A stretch of DNA of 64,000 nt, taken from positions 122,832,710 through 122,896,709 of the forward strand of contig NC_086020.1 in NCBI RefSeq assembly GCF_036323735.1. Direction: 5' to 3'. The notes under the pieces are model-generated. The model did not search any database and had not been told where the DNA came from. It worked only from the letters and a program-made list of their open reading frames with translations. A program made the position numbers and the translations under genes. How positions within the stretch are numbered: position 1 is the stretch's first letter; each line of letters starts with the position of its first letter. This document shows positions 43,592 to 55,080 of the stretch, piece by piece. The stretch is from Rattus norvegicus. Lineage: Eukaryota; Chordata; Mammalia; Rodentia; Muridae.

Positions 43592-45035
43592 GAGATGAAA
43601 TAGATGCTTCTTGTATTCGAGTCTTAAAAACTCCTTTTTTTGAAAATGATGCTCTATTTCTCTCTGAGCATGCAGGCTTCTCTTCCACATAGGTTGAGGA
43701 AGTCTTGTTAAGACCCAGGCATCACCATCAAGTGCCTTGTAACACAGAGAGAAGAATAGCAAATTCATGTGGATGGTAAGCAGAAGGAGCATGACAGGAA
43801 AAGGTCAAGAGATTCTTAGAATGTTCTAGAATATGTAATAAGACCATAGAATGGAAAAAAGTCCCAAAGTATACCTGAAAAAGAAGCCAAACTGTTGATG
43901 GTTGCAGGTGAGCATGATTGCTTATCTAAGAAATGGTATGTGGTTTACAAAAGAAGGGGGGAGGGCTAGAAGCGATAACAAGTTCACACAGATTCCATAA
44001 GCAAAGGTCAATAGAATTTCAAACAACTCAGAAGGTGAAATGTTCAAACTATTGTTTTGTGGCAGTAAGCATTGGCTTATTTTGATATTTGGATATTGTG
44101 GTGAGCATGCTACATCAGAACCATAGACATTGACGCAGACAAAGATATTTGTGTCTTTCCACAGGGCCAGAATTTATTGTATAGCAACAGATTCATAGAG
44201 TGTGGCAGTCGTCCTGTTCCAGTGGCTGGAGACTGGGACAGGCGTTTCCAAGTTCTTAGTGCCCCACTCAAAAGGAAAACACAGGTCCCAAGGGAACATT
44301 ATCCAAAGCTAAGCAAGGTACAGCTCAGATATGCTATCAAAAGTGACAGTGGGCCACACAAGTGAGATAATTCGGGGGTGTTCCTTTTATGTGGGTTTGA
44401 GAGAGAAGAGCTTTGCTGCTAAGAGAGAGAGCATGGGAGGTTGTCTGTTTTCATTGACAGGCTTGGATTAAAACAGCCTTTACTCACTGTCTATGTGTCC
44501 CTTCCTACAATGTATCCAACTTTAATAATATATACTCTCCATGATGCCTAAGCATGAGATCATAAGAGGGGACTCTCCCTAAAAGTTCACTCAGAGGACA
44601 CAATTTACTTCATTGTGCATGCATGCAAAACTGGTTCAGACTGGATCGGCCCATTGTCTGTAGTTCCTGGATACATTTCAAGATGTGTTTGGGTGGAAAT
44701 GGGGTGTTGTCAAGCAGTTACCAATGGGAGTAGATTATTTCTGTTATTTAAAGCAGATATATGGACATCCTGATACAGGGGACTTCCAGATTGCCAACAG
44801 GTTGCTAGATTTCTTTTTCAGAAGGGCGTGTGTATAGCCCAAGCCAACTGGAGTACCTGGTTGATAAATTATTCCCTATTTCCCATTATTTGCCTCAGAG
44901 GCACAGGCAAAAACAATTTCTCTTATTCCAATATTAATTACTAATTAACTCTCAGATCACACATTACACACAGTAGATCTCTCTCATCTCCCCCCATACA
45001 CACACATTATAAAATGGTGATAAAGGGTTAAGATG
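43592..45035. other. Apparently unique sequence
   Basis: No gene or clear element recognised. The 62-codon frame at 44177-44365 has no recognisable feature. Confidence 0.45.
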
Positions 45036-45215
45036 TATGCTAGTTACTTTTCTATTGCTGTGATAAAACACCAAGACCAAGGCATATTATAAAAGAAAGG
45101 GTACGTTTAGGTTTGCCATCCCAGAGGGCTAAGTATCCATCAGCCTTCCCTTCAGGAAGCTGTAGGCATAACAGCTGGAGCAGGAAGCTGAGGGCTTATA
45201 TGTGAACATTTAGAT
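45036..45215 (-). mobile_element. Partial rodent LTR-like repeat
   Basis: Shares ctattgctgtgataaaacac, ccaagacc and the following layout with 24996-25406, but only the first part is present. Confidence 0.6.
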
Positions 45216-45429
45216 GCCTGTAAACTTTCATTTTCACCCCTCAGATAATTAAATATTGAGAAATCGGGCCTGGCACCACACAGGCGGTCAATAGTTAGGA
45301 AAACAACTTCTGCCTTGGACCCTATTCATTCAATAATTGATTAGTCATTTTCGATCATTTCAATGAATTTGATGTCTTTGCTTTACTTTAAAAAACAAAA
45401 GACCGTGGAGGGAGATTTAAAAAAGAAAT

Positions 45430-45615
45430 ATGTGCCTGTGTATCTCTGTGTGGGGATATCCATGTGAGTTCAATGATGGAGAAGACCAGAAAAGGTTGTA
45501 GGATACCCTAAAGCTGGAGTTACAGGCAGGTGGGACCCACCCTATGTGAATGCTGGGAATTGAACTCCAAAATAGCACTATGCACTCTTACTCATAGAAC
45601 TCTCTTCCAGCCTTA
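45430..45615 (-). mobile_element. B3-type SINE
   Basis: Antisense B3: aaagctggagttacaggcag, tgctgggaattgaactccaa, and a degraded head agaactctcttccagcc. Confidence 0.8.
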
Positions 45616-45632
45616 CAATTTCCATTTAGATT

Positions 45633-45672
45633 GTGTGTGTGTGTGTATGTGTGTGTGTGTGTGTGTGTGTGT
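45633..45672 (+). repeat. (TG)n microsatellite
   Basis: About 20 TG dinucleotides with one TA interruption. Confidence 0.97.
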
Positions 45673-45904
45673 TTATTCAACAACATGTAACATTGACACC
45701 TGTGCAAAGTGGCCATTTTGCCTTTTCCTGAGCTAATGGTTTCAAAGTGATTGTGAGACTGGTGGTGTGGGAGTTCTCCAGGGTTAGCCTCAACTAGTAG
45801 AGAGCTCAAGGAGCAAAAGGAGAGAAAAGGATGGAACCATTACTGAAGTTTTAAAGTCTTAAAGAATCAATTAAAATCAAGCACTGTGGGAAAACCTTGC
45901 TAAT

Positions 45905-46275
45905 TAAGGTAGATGTCTACCGTTGTCCAGACAGCCTTCTGGGCTTGGTGCAACATGGAGGACTCCTTTTGCTAGCAGGGCTTCCCCTTCTCTGACCTTA
46001 ACCTCCATACACCCTATACCTGCAGAATATCCATAGCCTTAGTTAGATAACAAGTTCAACTTCTTTTCTCCCAATAGGAACGCGGTCAGCTAGCACCTGA
46101 GATTCCCGGAGTGCTTGACAATGCTAAGGAAGCGTTTTGGTAACTTAAGCCTTCAGCCAATGACCTTTGCCCATCTTGAATATTCCTACCCCGCTCGTCC
46201 CCAAAACTATATTATAATCCTCGAATCATCCCAAGTAAAGTTGATCTGCCCCCTGATGCTGGTCCCCATGTCATC
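45905..46275 (+). mobile_element. Possible ERV LTR
   Basis: Shows an LTR-like order of signals on the plus strand: a CCAAT box (cagccaatgacc, 46153-46164), a TATA-like ctatattataatcc (about 46207-46220), and AGTAAAG (about 46233) as a possible polyadenylation signal. Ends and a target-site duplication were not found, and the family was not identified. Confidence 0.35.
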
Positions 46276-47798
46276 ATTACTCACAGGCCTTCTGGATCCT
46301 CATAGTCTCTGTCCTATCTGCGGACTGATATTCACCAAATATCCCTTGGGGTTGGGAGGGTCCCAAGGCACTTGGAAACTTTAGAGTGGCAACTGTCCTT
46401 AAAAAAATGTCAACTGGGGAAAAGGCACCCTCTGCCTAGGCAGCATTCTACCAGCACATTCTCTGGAACAATTTCCCCTTTGCAGTTTGGCAAATGCTTG
46501 CCAGAGAGCCACTTTCTCAGAGGTGTGGATGCTGCATAAGATAGATGGAGCCTTCCCGAAGAACATGATGGAGAGATCCAAAGATACCCTGTGCTCCTGT
46601 GGGCACCGTCAGTGTGTACAGACCTCAGAGTGCCTGGGTTCATCATGTACACATTAGATGTGCTATGAACTCTTAGCCAAATTCAATGCCAGTGTTTGGA
46701 ATGAATCTGAAAATGAGGATTAGAAATGTGGAACTAGTCTTGCTGTTCCTGGGGGAGAAAATGTTTCATAAAGCAACAAAAATTAAAATTCATTAGTTCT
46801 CCTAAGTAGCCCAAGAACACAACTAAGAATGATCCCAAACTCACATGAAAATATCACTTATAATTAAGTGACTGAGTATTTAGGAAAAAAAGAAGCAAAC
46901 AAGAAGCAATCTTGAGTATTTATTTACCCCACTCTGTATACCAAATATTTAAATGTTTTTTTTAAATCTACAAACATTGTAGGGTACAAAATCAATCCAA
47001 CTTCATATATAATATTTTGTGCTAGAGTGAACTTTGTAAATGGTATAAGCCAGGAATTCGTAAGGCACACCAAGAAGACAAGCTGGCCACCCATCCAATG
47101 AAGTCAACATCTGTCTGAGAAAAGACTGTCAACAAAGCAAACCAACATGCTTTGGGAGAGGGAATTGTAATAACATGGCAGGAAAAACAACCAGGCTAAT
47201 TTCTTTGATTTGTAATGAGTTCAAATAAATATTATAGTCAAAGTTAGATTATTTAAACAAGAAAAGAGTTAGGGGGTACATACAGGGTACCGATGGCTGT
47301 GGAAATGGAAGGCTTCCCCAAATGCTGGCAAGTTTGTCTTCACCATCTCACATGCCAAGAATTTCACTCTTGCCCCTCAGAGTGCACGTCCCTACTTCTT
47401 AGTTTTCTCATGTTTGTTGCTGATTATTGAACAACAGAAGGATGGGGAACACATGTGTCTCTCTGTTTTTAATTACGCCTAACTGCAATGATCGTAATTA
47501 GCTTCGTTATCTAAGCATTGCTAAGCTTCCTCAGTTTCTCAAATCAAGTCACACCAGCAAATGAACAAGGAAACAGGTTTGTTCTCAGAGGGTTGATGAC
47601 TGATCAGGACATCAGGGCTCCTGCCTGAAGGACAGAGAGATTAAGTTGTTACCTTCTGAAAGGTTCCTCTCTAATCTCCATTTTTCTGTCCTCATGGTCC
47701 ACCTCTGAAATTCCCACAATTGGTAGGGAGCTTCTCTCAGGAGGAGGAATTAATGTCCTTTAGAAGGTTCTGTTCACACATTGATAAAAAAAACTGGC

Positions 47799-47800
<2 letters not shown>
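46276..47800. other. Apparently unique sequence
   Basis: No gene recognised. The AT-rich part at 47460-47530 has ttaattac and gtaattagc motifs but no other support for a regulatory element. Confidence 0.45.

Positions 47801-47802
<2 letters not shown>

Positions 47803-47848
<46 letters not shown>
47803..47848 (+). repeat. (TC)n microsatellite
   Basis: About 23 TC dinucleotides. Confidence 0.98.
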
Positions 47849-47851
<3 letters not shown>

Positions 47852-47954
47852 CGAGAAAAGAGAGAGAACATTGTTTACTCGCATATTTAAATTGTAGAAT
47901 CCGATGTCAGCTTCAGCAATGGCTGCTCAATTTTTTTCTTTGCTTTTAAAATTT

Positions 47955-48070
47955 GTTTGTTTGTATGAGACAGGGTTTTGCTATGTACTACAAGCTGGGC
48001 TTAAACCAGTGGCAATGGTATCTCAGCCTCCCAAATGCTGTGATTACAGACTTGAGCCAGCATTCCTGCA
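47955..48070 (-). mobile_element. B1-type SINE
   Basis: Antisense B1: gagacagggttttgctatgt, then tctcagcctcccaaatgctg and tgattacagacttgagcca. Confidence 0.85.
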
Positions 48071-49199
48071 TGGAATCCTACATGTCTTTGTATCTTAGAG
48101 ATCCTTCAAGGTGGACTTTTGGGGACTCTCTTTTTTGAAAAACCTATGTCTTACAGGGTTTTTTCTAAACCTGTGTTTAGATTTCACTTTAATTTTTTAA
48201 CCTGTGTTTAACTTTTTTCTCTAATAAATTCCAACATTTTCCAAAACAACTTATGGGCATCTGGAACATTTTAAGACACTCCTGGTCCACATAGTGAGTG
48301 GTGGGTGCCACAGGCCATTGGTCCAGAAACTCCCAACACCCTGCCGTGGGGAGTCTTCACAGGGAATAGTGTAAGTGTATTCTTGTACTTGGGAGTCCCT
48401 CTGAAGTGACAGCAGGTGGAAAAACCATCTTGACCACCCTTCAACCTAGCTGTTCATCATAGATATGGCATACATGATTTTTTAAATGCATTCATTGTAC
48501 ATTGTATTTCAGTGTAGCCATTTTCTTTTGCTGTATCATACATTAGAAGCTGAAAACCACATTCACTCTCTTCCTTGGGACACACAGGAGATTGTCCCCA
48601 GGGCCCCCATGATGCCGAAATTTATGTGTGTTCAAGTTCTTGTGTAAATGTGATAGAATTTGCTGGTTACTACACATAGCCTCCTGGAGAGGGACCTTCA
48701 TCTCCAGATGACTTACCATGCCTCTTGTGTTTACTTAGGTGTCTACCATAGTAACACATAGCAAAGTCAGAACCGATGCATCTCACAGCTGTTCACACAG
48801 CTCTAATCACCACAACGCCAGAGCCTCAGAAAGGGAGAGGGCCAGTGGACAGGCCTTAGAATTTGACTATTAATGGGATGTTAAACGGGTTTTGGGTATG
48901 GGACTTGGGAAAATTGGTTATTCAATATAGACCTTTTGGGAGTGGCTTATAAAAGATATCCCAGAGAAATCTTGTACCCTTTACATCCCTTGCCTATGCA
49001 GCAAAAAGAAGGCCCAATGACCCAGGAAGTGAGCCCCAAGAGACACTGACTTTATAGGCACAATGGTCTTAGACTCTGTACCCTTCCAAACTATAAGAGG
49101 CACATCCCTCTTCACAGGATGGAAACACTGTCTTATTATACATCATGCTATTTTCTTTGTACTGGAGTTAGTACACTATACTGACTTGGTGGTTGGTTT
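48071..49199. other. Apparently unique sequence, possibly an old DNA element at 48600-48770
   Basis: No gene recognised. The stretch at 48600-48770 vaguely resembles an ancient mammalian interspersed repeat, but I cannot name it. Confidence 0.35.
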
Positions 49200-49274
49200 A
49201 TTTTTCTTTTCTTTTTTCTTTCTTCTTTTCCTTTCTTTTTCTTTCTTTTCTTTTCTTTTCTTTTTCTTTTTTTG
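49200..49274 (+). repeat. T-rich/(TTTTC)n tract
   Basis: A pyrimidine tract corresponding to the A-rich tail of the B1 that follows on the minus strand. Confidence 0.85.
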
Positions 49275-49362
49275 ACAAGGTTCTGCTATCTGCCCAAGGC
49301 AAATTTTGAACCCTCCTGCCTTAGTCTCCTAAGTGTTGGACTGCAGATGTCCATTACCTTAT
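49275..49362 (-). mobile_element. Diverged B1-type SINE
   Basis: Antisense B1-like: gacaaggttctgctatctgc, ttttgaaccctcctgcctta, gtctcctaagtgttgg. Confidence 0.65.
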
Positions 49363-50559
49363 TGGCGGTTAATTGAAATTTTAAGTTTTAATTTCCAAAC
49401 ACTATATGCATAATTACAAAATACTTGTCTCAGAGAGGAAAGAGTGATCCCAGCTATATTAAAATTCATTCTGATAAATAGATGGCTCGAGTTAAAATCT
49501 GCCCTTTGTATTTAATATACTTGTTAATACCCATTAGCGCTGTCCCTGTGACATTTCCAGTTACACACGTATTGTGCCCTGCTTCCTCTTGCCCTCTCTT
49601 ATTGTTTCTCCCTGGGGTTCCCCTGCTTGCCCGTTTTCCATGTCTGACTTAACTTTACATAACACAGTACTCCCCCCCATCCACCAACTTCTTTGCAAAT
49701 GACACGAGATTATTATTCTTTATGCTTGAATGAATATGTGTATATTTACCTATGTACATGTAGATTCAACATATATTCCATAATTGCTTTGTCCATTCCA
49801 ATGTCACCTAGGGTGCTTCTGTACTTTGTCTGTTGTGAATATCTCCACAGTAAGTGTGGCTGTCCTGCATACTCATGAGTACTCCAGAGTGTCCCTGAAT
49901 GGTACAACTGGATTGGACGGTGGCCCTACTGATTCTTGTTGAGGAGAGGACAGCTGTCATGACTCTGGGGAGGTGGAATCTCACATGGTTTGGAACTGCA
50001 CTTTTAATGACTGAAGTCCTTGTGAGTGTTCACAGGTATTCATTGGCTGTGTATTTGTAGTTGTTTTAAGGGGTATCTCTTCAGAAAACATGACGATTGT
50101 GCTCATTATTAGACTTTCTCCTCTTTTGCCATCCATCTAAGTTTTGTTTAACGACTAAGATTTTCTCCCATTCTTTAGACCGTCTGTGCTCCGTAGAAGC
50201 ATTCTGGTTTGTTGTAATCATGTCACTGATTCTTTTATTTCCCGAGCTGTTGAGTTCCCACCCAGGATGCGGTTGCCTATGCTCAGATCTCCACATTTTC
50301 CTCTTCTTGCAGCAGTTTCCACAGTGCAGGTGTTTGGTGGGAATCGGGTCTCAAAGCTAAAATCTGTTGACGGAAGATGTGAGTTTCGGTGCTGGTTTAA
50401 ACAGACGCTGTGTGCGCATACGATTCAGATATTTCCCCAGTCAGGAGTGGGCCTTTGCTTTCTCAGCTTCACCAAGGGCTTGCCAATCACAGTTTCACAC
50501 TTTATAGCGTGCACAGGTTTGAGTCTGCCGCCTGTGATTATTCCCCCGGGCCCTTGTGC
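49363..50559. other. Apparently unique sequence, no gene seen
   Basis: The 125-codon frame at 50186-50563 overlaps another frame at 50097-50360 and has no recognisable motif. I do not call it a gene. Confidence 0.45.
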
Positions 50560-50985
50560 TTGACTATTTAATGCAATAACTTAGAAGGCATTGTTCCCCC
50601 CTGCCCCCATCTTAGGATGTAATTAATGAATAATTAACTGGAGGTTGACTCCAGAGATCCCAGACCAACCCTCATAACTGTGTTTGTATCTCCTGAGTGT
50701 GCCTTATCACAGTTGTCTGGCTTCTTGCTTCTCATTTCCCTGTGATAAGGTTCCGGGCACAGCGCTCTCCGGAAGTGAGCTCGCAGGGCTGCCTGGCGAG
50801 TTTATTTGAGGAAGGAAATAATCAATTTAGAGCTATTAGGGCTGGACCCTTATCCAGCTCATTTCCTTGTCTAATGCTTCACGAGCTGATATTACATGTT
50901 TAGCGAGACTTCAAAGCATCAGCCTGGGGCTGTGTGGGCTTTCATTAATGTGCAGTTTCTCCGGTGCAGCAAGTGTTTGTCATTA
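50560..50985. promoter_or_regulatory. Candidate conserved regulatory element
   Basis: Non-repetitive sequence rich in developmental-type motifs: gtaattaatgaataattaac at 50619-50638, a perfect 11-bp inverted repeat CCTTATCACAG/CTGTGATAAGG (50702-50712 and 50740-50750) whose arms each contain a GATA-type TTATC/GATAA, then aataatcaattta and tcattaatgtgcag. No repeat family fits. That it is an enhancer is inference from motif density alone. Confidence 0.3.
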
Positions 50986-51138
50986 ACATGACTATAACCC
51001 GCAGACTTGCAAACAGGGGCCATAAAAGTTGTAGGAAAAACTTGTGCCACTCAGCTCAGGACTCTAGCTTAGGCCACTATTAATTCTGAGTTGCTAGTGA
51101 AGTATACAAGGGGGGGTGGGGACAGTATCACACTCAGA

Positions 51139-51320
51139 GATGTGTGTGTGTATGTGTGTGTATATGTGTGTTAGCATTTGTGTGTGTTTGTGTGTATATG
51201 TGTGTGTGTTTGTGTATGTATATGTTATGTGTGTGTTTCTGTGTAAGTGTGTGTATGTGTATATGTGTGTGTTTGTGTGTTGTGTGTATATGTGTGTACA
51301 CATGTATGTATGTGTGTATA

Positions 51321-51353
<33 letters not shown>

Positions 51354-51400
51354 GTGTGCATGTGTGTGTGTGTGTGTGTGTGTGCGTGTGTGTGCACGCA
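51139..51400 (+). repeat. Long imperfect (TG)n tract
   Basis: About 260 bases of TG repeats interrupted by TA, TT and CA. All the Cys/Val- or His/Thr-rich reading frames here are artefacts of this tract. Confidence 0.97.
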
Positions 51401-51449
51401 CGGTGGCCAGAAGTCAACCTCTGCCATCCTTTCTCAGGCACAACTCACT

Positions 51450-51685
51450 TATTATGGGGACAGGGTCTCTCACTGGGGCTTGTTTAGATAGCTAGACTGT
51501 CTGGTTAGTGAGCTGGGGTTTCTCCTGTTTCAGTCTTCAGGTTGCTGTTAGGATTACAGGTGCAGACCACCAGGCCAGTTATTTATTTCTTTATTGTTTA
51601 TGTGGATTCTGGGGCACTGACTCAGGTCCCCGTGACTGACTGGCAAACACTTTACTAGCTCTCCCCAGCTTGATCCTCACAGATT
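51450..51685 (-). mobile_element. B4-type SINE
   Basis: Antisense B4: ggacagggtctctcactggg, gttaggattacaggtgcaga, gactcaggtccccgtgactg and cactttactagctctcccca (tRNA-like head). Confidence 0.75.
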
Positions 51686-53435
51686 TTGATTTGCTTCTTT
51701 CCTTTGCCCCGTAAGGCGTTGTCCTATCAGCAGGACAGTGGAAACTATAGATGGATAGATATCTAGTCCACGTCCAGGTGGGGACTTTTTGCCCTCCCAG
51801 TCCCACCCCCATTCATGATATTGTACAATCTAACCCAGAACCGTATCCACACAGGAAGCAGTTAATGTACCACCAATAGGTAAGAAAAACAAACAAACAG
51901 AAAGAAGAGGAGGAGGAGTTGGAGGAAGAAATAATTCAGGCATACCAGAAGGGATAAGGGCGTTATCTTGAAGGCAAGAGGATGACTGTAAAAATGTGCA
52001 ATTAGAAGTCTGAGATTCTGACTATCTGCTCAATCAAGATAGCTTAGTGCTCATTGTGTGGCTGTCTTCTGGCTGTACACAGGAACACTGCTTACGGATC
52101 TGACTACACCGCGGGGAAAGCCTGCTGCACTCTGCCAGTCCTTGATAGATAGGTCCAGTTGGACAGAAGTAAGGAGACAGTTAAGTGAAATCAATACTTG
52201 TCTCATGGAACATTGCTTCTCTTCCAGCTCCTACTATAGCGATCGATCGAGGCAGTTGGACCACCGTGGGAGGGCTTCCGGTCACACTGAAGAGCCCGTT
52301 CCAGAAGGGGCTGGACTGCCAAGGATCTGCAGCTGCTGTTGGAGCTGCCCCTGGTCAGGAGAGGGAAAAGCAGAACAACCCCTGGGGAAACACGATAAAA
52401 ACACGGAAATTGTAGGAAAATCACTAGCAGTTGTCTGGCTCTTTTTTCTGTGTCAACGGGCTTTTGTTTAATGTTTTAGGTATCTGAACGGCACCACGGA
52501 GGCTTTTGTTTGGTTTCCCTCTAATTAAAAATAGCCAGCGCTCCACAGTATGGTTGTAACAGTAAAGATGAGAGAAGAAAATGATAGGGGAATTCTAAGC
52601 TAACATAAACTCTCCTATCCTGCACACAGTTCCTGGAAGAGATTCCTCATCAGCTTAAAAAGATTTTTTTGGGGTGGGGGGTGCTTGTACTTAGTGATCA
52701 AACACATTTACAATTTTCGGTTTTCTACACTATGGGATTGTTTTGCTATGAGAGTCGTCTTGTGGTAATTTTAAAAGGGAGTTTAAGCACGAGCCTGTTT
52801 TTCTCAAATGTTCTAGTAACATTTTGAAAATTCTTTATGCCCAAATACAATGTAAGATTTGATTTGGCTTGTATATGCACTCAGTCTATTCTGGTTTAAT
52901 ACTCATTTGACTCAATAGTCTCATGGTTCATGATGTCCTAGGAAACTGTCCCCTGAAGCCAAGAGTTCCTCCATCTGGGAAATAAACGCAGGTGCAGATC
53001 TCATAGACTTTTGGTGTCTTGGTCTCAAGTACGTTTTAGTCTCCTGGGTCTGATGGGGGAAATGCTAGCCTCAAAGAACAAACTGGCCTCTGCCAGAAAC
53101 AAGCAGATGGGTGCTTTTGGATCACACAGTGTGCAGGCACCATTCTGAATGTGTCCCCATCCTTTCCAAGTCTCCGATGATTTCTCTTAGACCTTAGTAT
53201 ACCCCCGCCCACATGCTCTTTCTCTGTGTTTGTATTTTAAGAGGTGCTGGTACTACTTCCAAGACCCCTTCCTTCTGGTTTTCTTTCTCACCCCCTTCAC
53301 TTTCTTCTGTTATTGTTTCTTTTTGAGCTAGGCAAATGACTAGACCAGAAAATGACAGTCTCATCCTTGTATCCTGTGTACTCCTTATAAGTGTGGGGTT
53401 GGGCAGGAACAATGGTGCAGAATTTGTATGCTTGC

Positions 53436-53437
<2 letters not shown>
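51686..53437. other. Apparently unique sequence, no gene seen
   Basis: Frames of up to 137 codons (52058-52471) overlap frames on both strands and show no family resemblance. The segment at 52230-52400 is relatively GC-rich. Confidence 0.45.

Positions 53438-53487
<50 letters not shown>
53438..53487 (+). repeat. (CA)n microsatellite
   Basis: About 25 CA dinucleotides. Confidence 0.98.
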
Positions 53488-53489
<2 letters not shown>

Positions 53490-54519
53490 CAGATTTTCTA
53501 ATCTTGGATCTACCATAGCATTATAGAAATTGGCATTTTCATAGGTGAAAATAGTCAAATAATTCCGGTTTTAACATAACAACACACCTCCATTTATAAG
53601 AAACACTAGGAAAATTGATACTGTATTTTTTTCTGTCAAAAAAACCCTGAAATCTAAATGTCTATTTAAAAATGTACTTAGAATCCTTCACATCCCAGCT
53701 TCCTGAGAAAACCACACCAAATGTAATTAACGTAGTTTCAGATGTGCAATCCCCCGATGTACCATTTCACAACTGCATATGGTTTTTCTAAAAAACATCA
53801 ATTGCTTTCAGTTGTTGCTCTAAATGGATGGAAATTTGTAACACCACTTGCTGACTTTAGTGAAGTTTAGTACCGGGATTATTTCAGCAAAAGCTGCTTG
53901 AGTTTTGCCCGTGAGACACAGCGTTCCTTCCGCTGGCAGCCCAGTGTGGGCGGGGCCACCTCTCGGCAGCTTTATCCAAGTTTCTCCCCTGTGGTTTTGA
54001 TGATTCATCTGCCTCTTCCTGTCTCTAGATGGGGACCATATTTTGCCAAGAGTCCTGTTACACCCTCTCTTGTTCATAGAGAATTGCTCCCAGCTATGTT
54101 CTCGTTCCTGTTAACACCTGCACCAAGCTGTTGAGGAAAGAGTTTTCAAAGCCATCCTTTAAAAAAAAAAAAAAGAAAAAAGAAAGATCCTTGTCTCTCT
54201 GTAAACGGAGGGAACATTTCTTCCAAATGTGAAAGGAGTTCTTTATAAGGCCAAAATCACTCAGAGTTCCATCTAAATATTTAGTGTTAGCTAGCATTCA
54301 TAAGGTCAGTTGCTATAGTGAGACGTTTTCATGTGTACACCACATCAAAACCCACTGTCTACTGTATTGTCATGACATCCCCCATAATAACTCATGGGTC
54401 CAATAGTTTACTGGAATGAGAAGAAAATTTAATAATATTTGTTTATTGGTACCCAGTGTTTGTAGTTATTAGTTTACTGTGAGTAATTTGAGATTTGAGA
54501 ATATTCAACAGTTTACATA
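53488..54519. other. Apparently unique sequence
   Basis: No gene recognised; 53900-53970 is GC-rich (gtgggcggggccacc). Confidence 0.45.
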
Positions 54520-54720
54520 TGGTGAATCCGTCCACTCATCCGTCCATTCAGTCTACTCGCTCACCCACCCCACCCACGTATTCACCCACTACATTCCCAT
54601 TCCCACTCACCGATCCACATGCTCACCCATCAAGGCAGTCCATCCTCTCACCCACACATCCATCAACCACCCACCTACTTGCCCAACCACATTCCATCCC
54701 ATCTCTCCCCTCTAGTTGGC
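54520..54720 (+). repeat. Degenerate (CCAT/CCCA)n tract
   Basis: About 200 bases of G-poor sequence made of CCAT, CCCA, CTCACCCA and similar tetramer variants: an old, decayed simple repeat. The 95-codon frame is a product of the composition. Confidence 0.8.
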
Positions 54721-54950
54721 ACACTCGTTCCATCTATTTGTCCATTCCATCTGTTGTCTATCCCGCTTTCTGGATACTCTAGAGACATTTTGAGGTTTTG
54801 AATTTTTGTAGCAAAGGCATCAAAGTTTCTGGACAGTTGGAGAACAACTGAGTGGCAACCTCTCGTTAACAAAGTTTGAAGACTACACACTCTCCGTGAA
54901 CATAGACATAAAAATCTAGGACAGGAGAAAATAATCAAACACTGTCAACC

Positions 54951-55080
54951 AAAGCTGGGCATAGTGACTCAACATCTCAATTTTTAGAACTCAAGAAGCT
55001 GAGGCAGGAGGATTGCCATAAGTTGAAGACCAGCCTGGAATACACAATGATAGGTCAACTAGTGAGATCCTGTAGTAGCA
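54951..55080 (+). mobile_element. Diverged B1-type SINE
   Basis: aaagctgggcatagtgactc, agctgaggcaggaggattgc, agaccagcctggaatacaca and gagatcctgtag follow the order of a B1/7SL-derived SINE. Confidence 0.8.

Noticed and set aside
50186..50563. 125-codon open frame next to the candidate regulatory element
   Set aside because: There is no start context, motif or homology I recognise, and it overlaps another frame; length alone is not sufficient.
52058..52471. 137-codon frame as a possible exon
   Set aside because: Competing frames exist on both strands, there is no family resemblance and no paired splice signals could be defended by eye.
54479..54801. His/Pro/Ser/Thr-rich frames
   Set aside because: They come from a decayed (CCAT/CCCA)n simple repeat.
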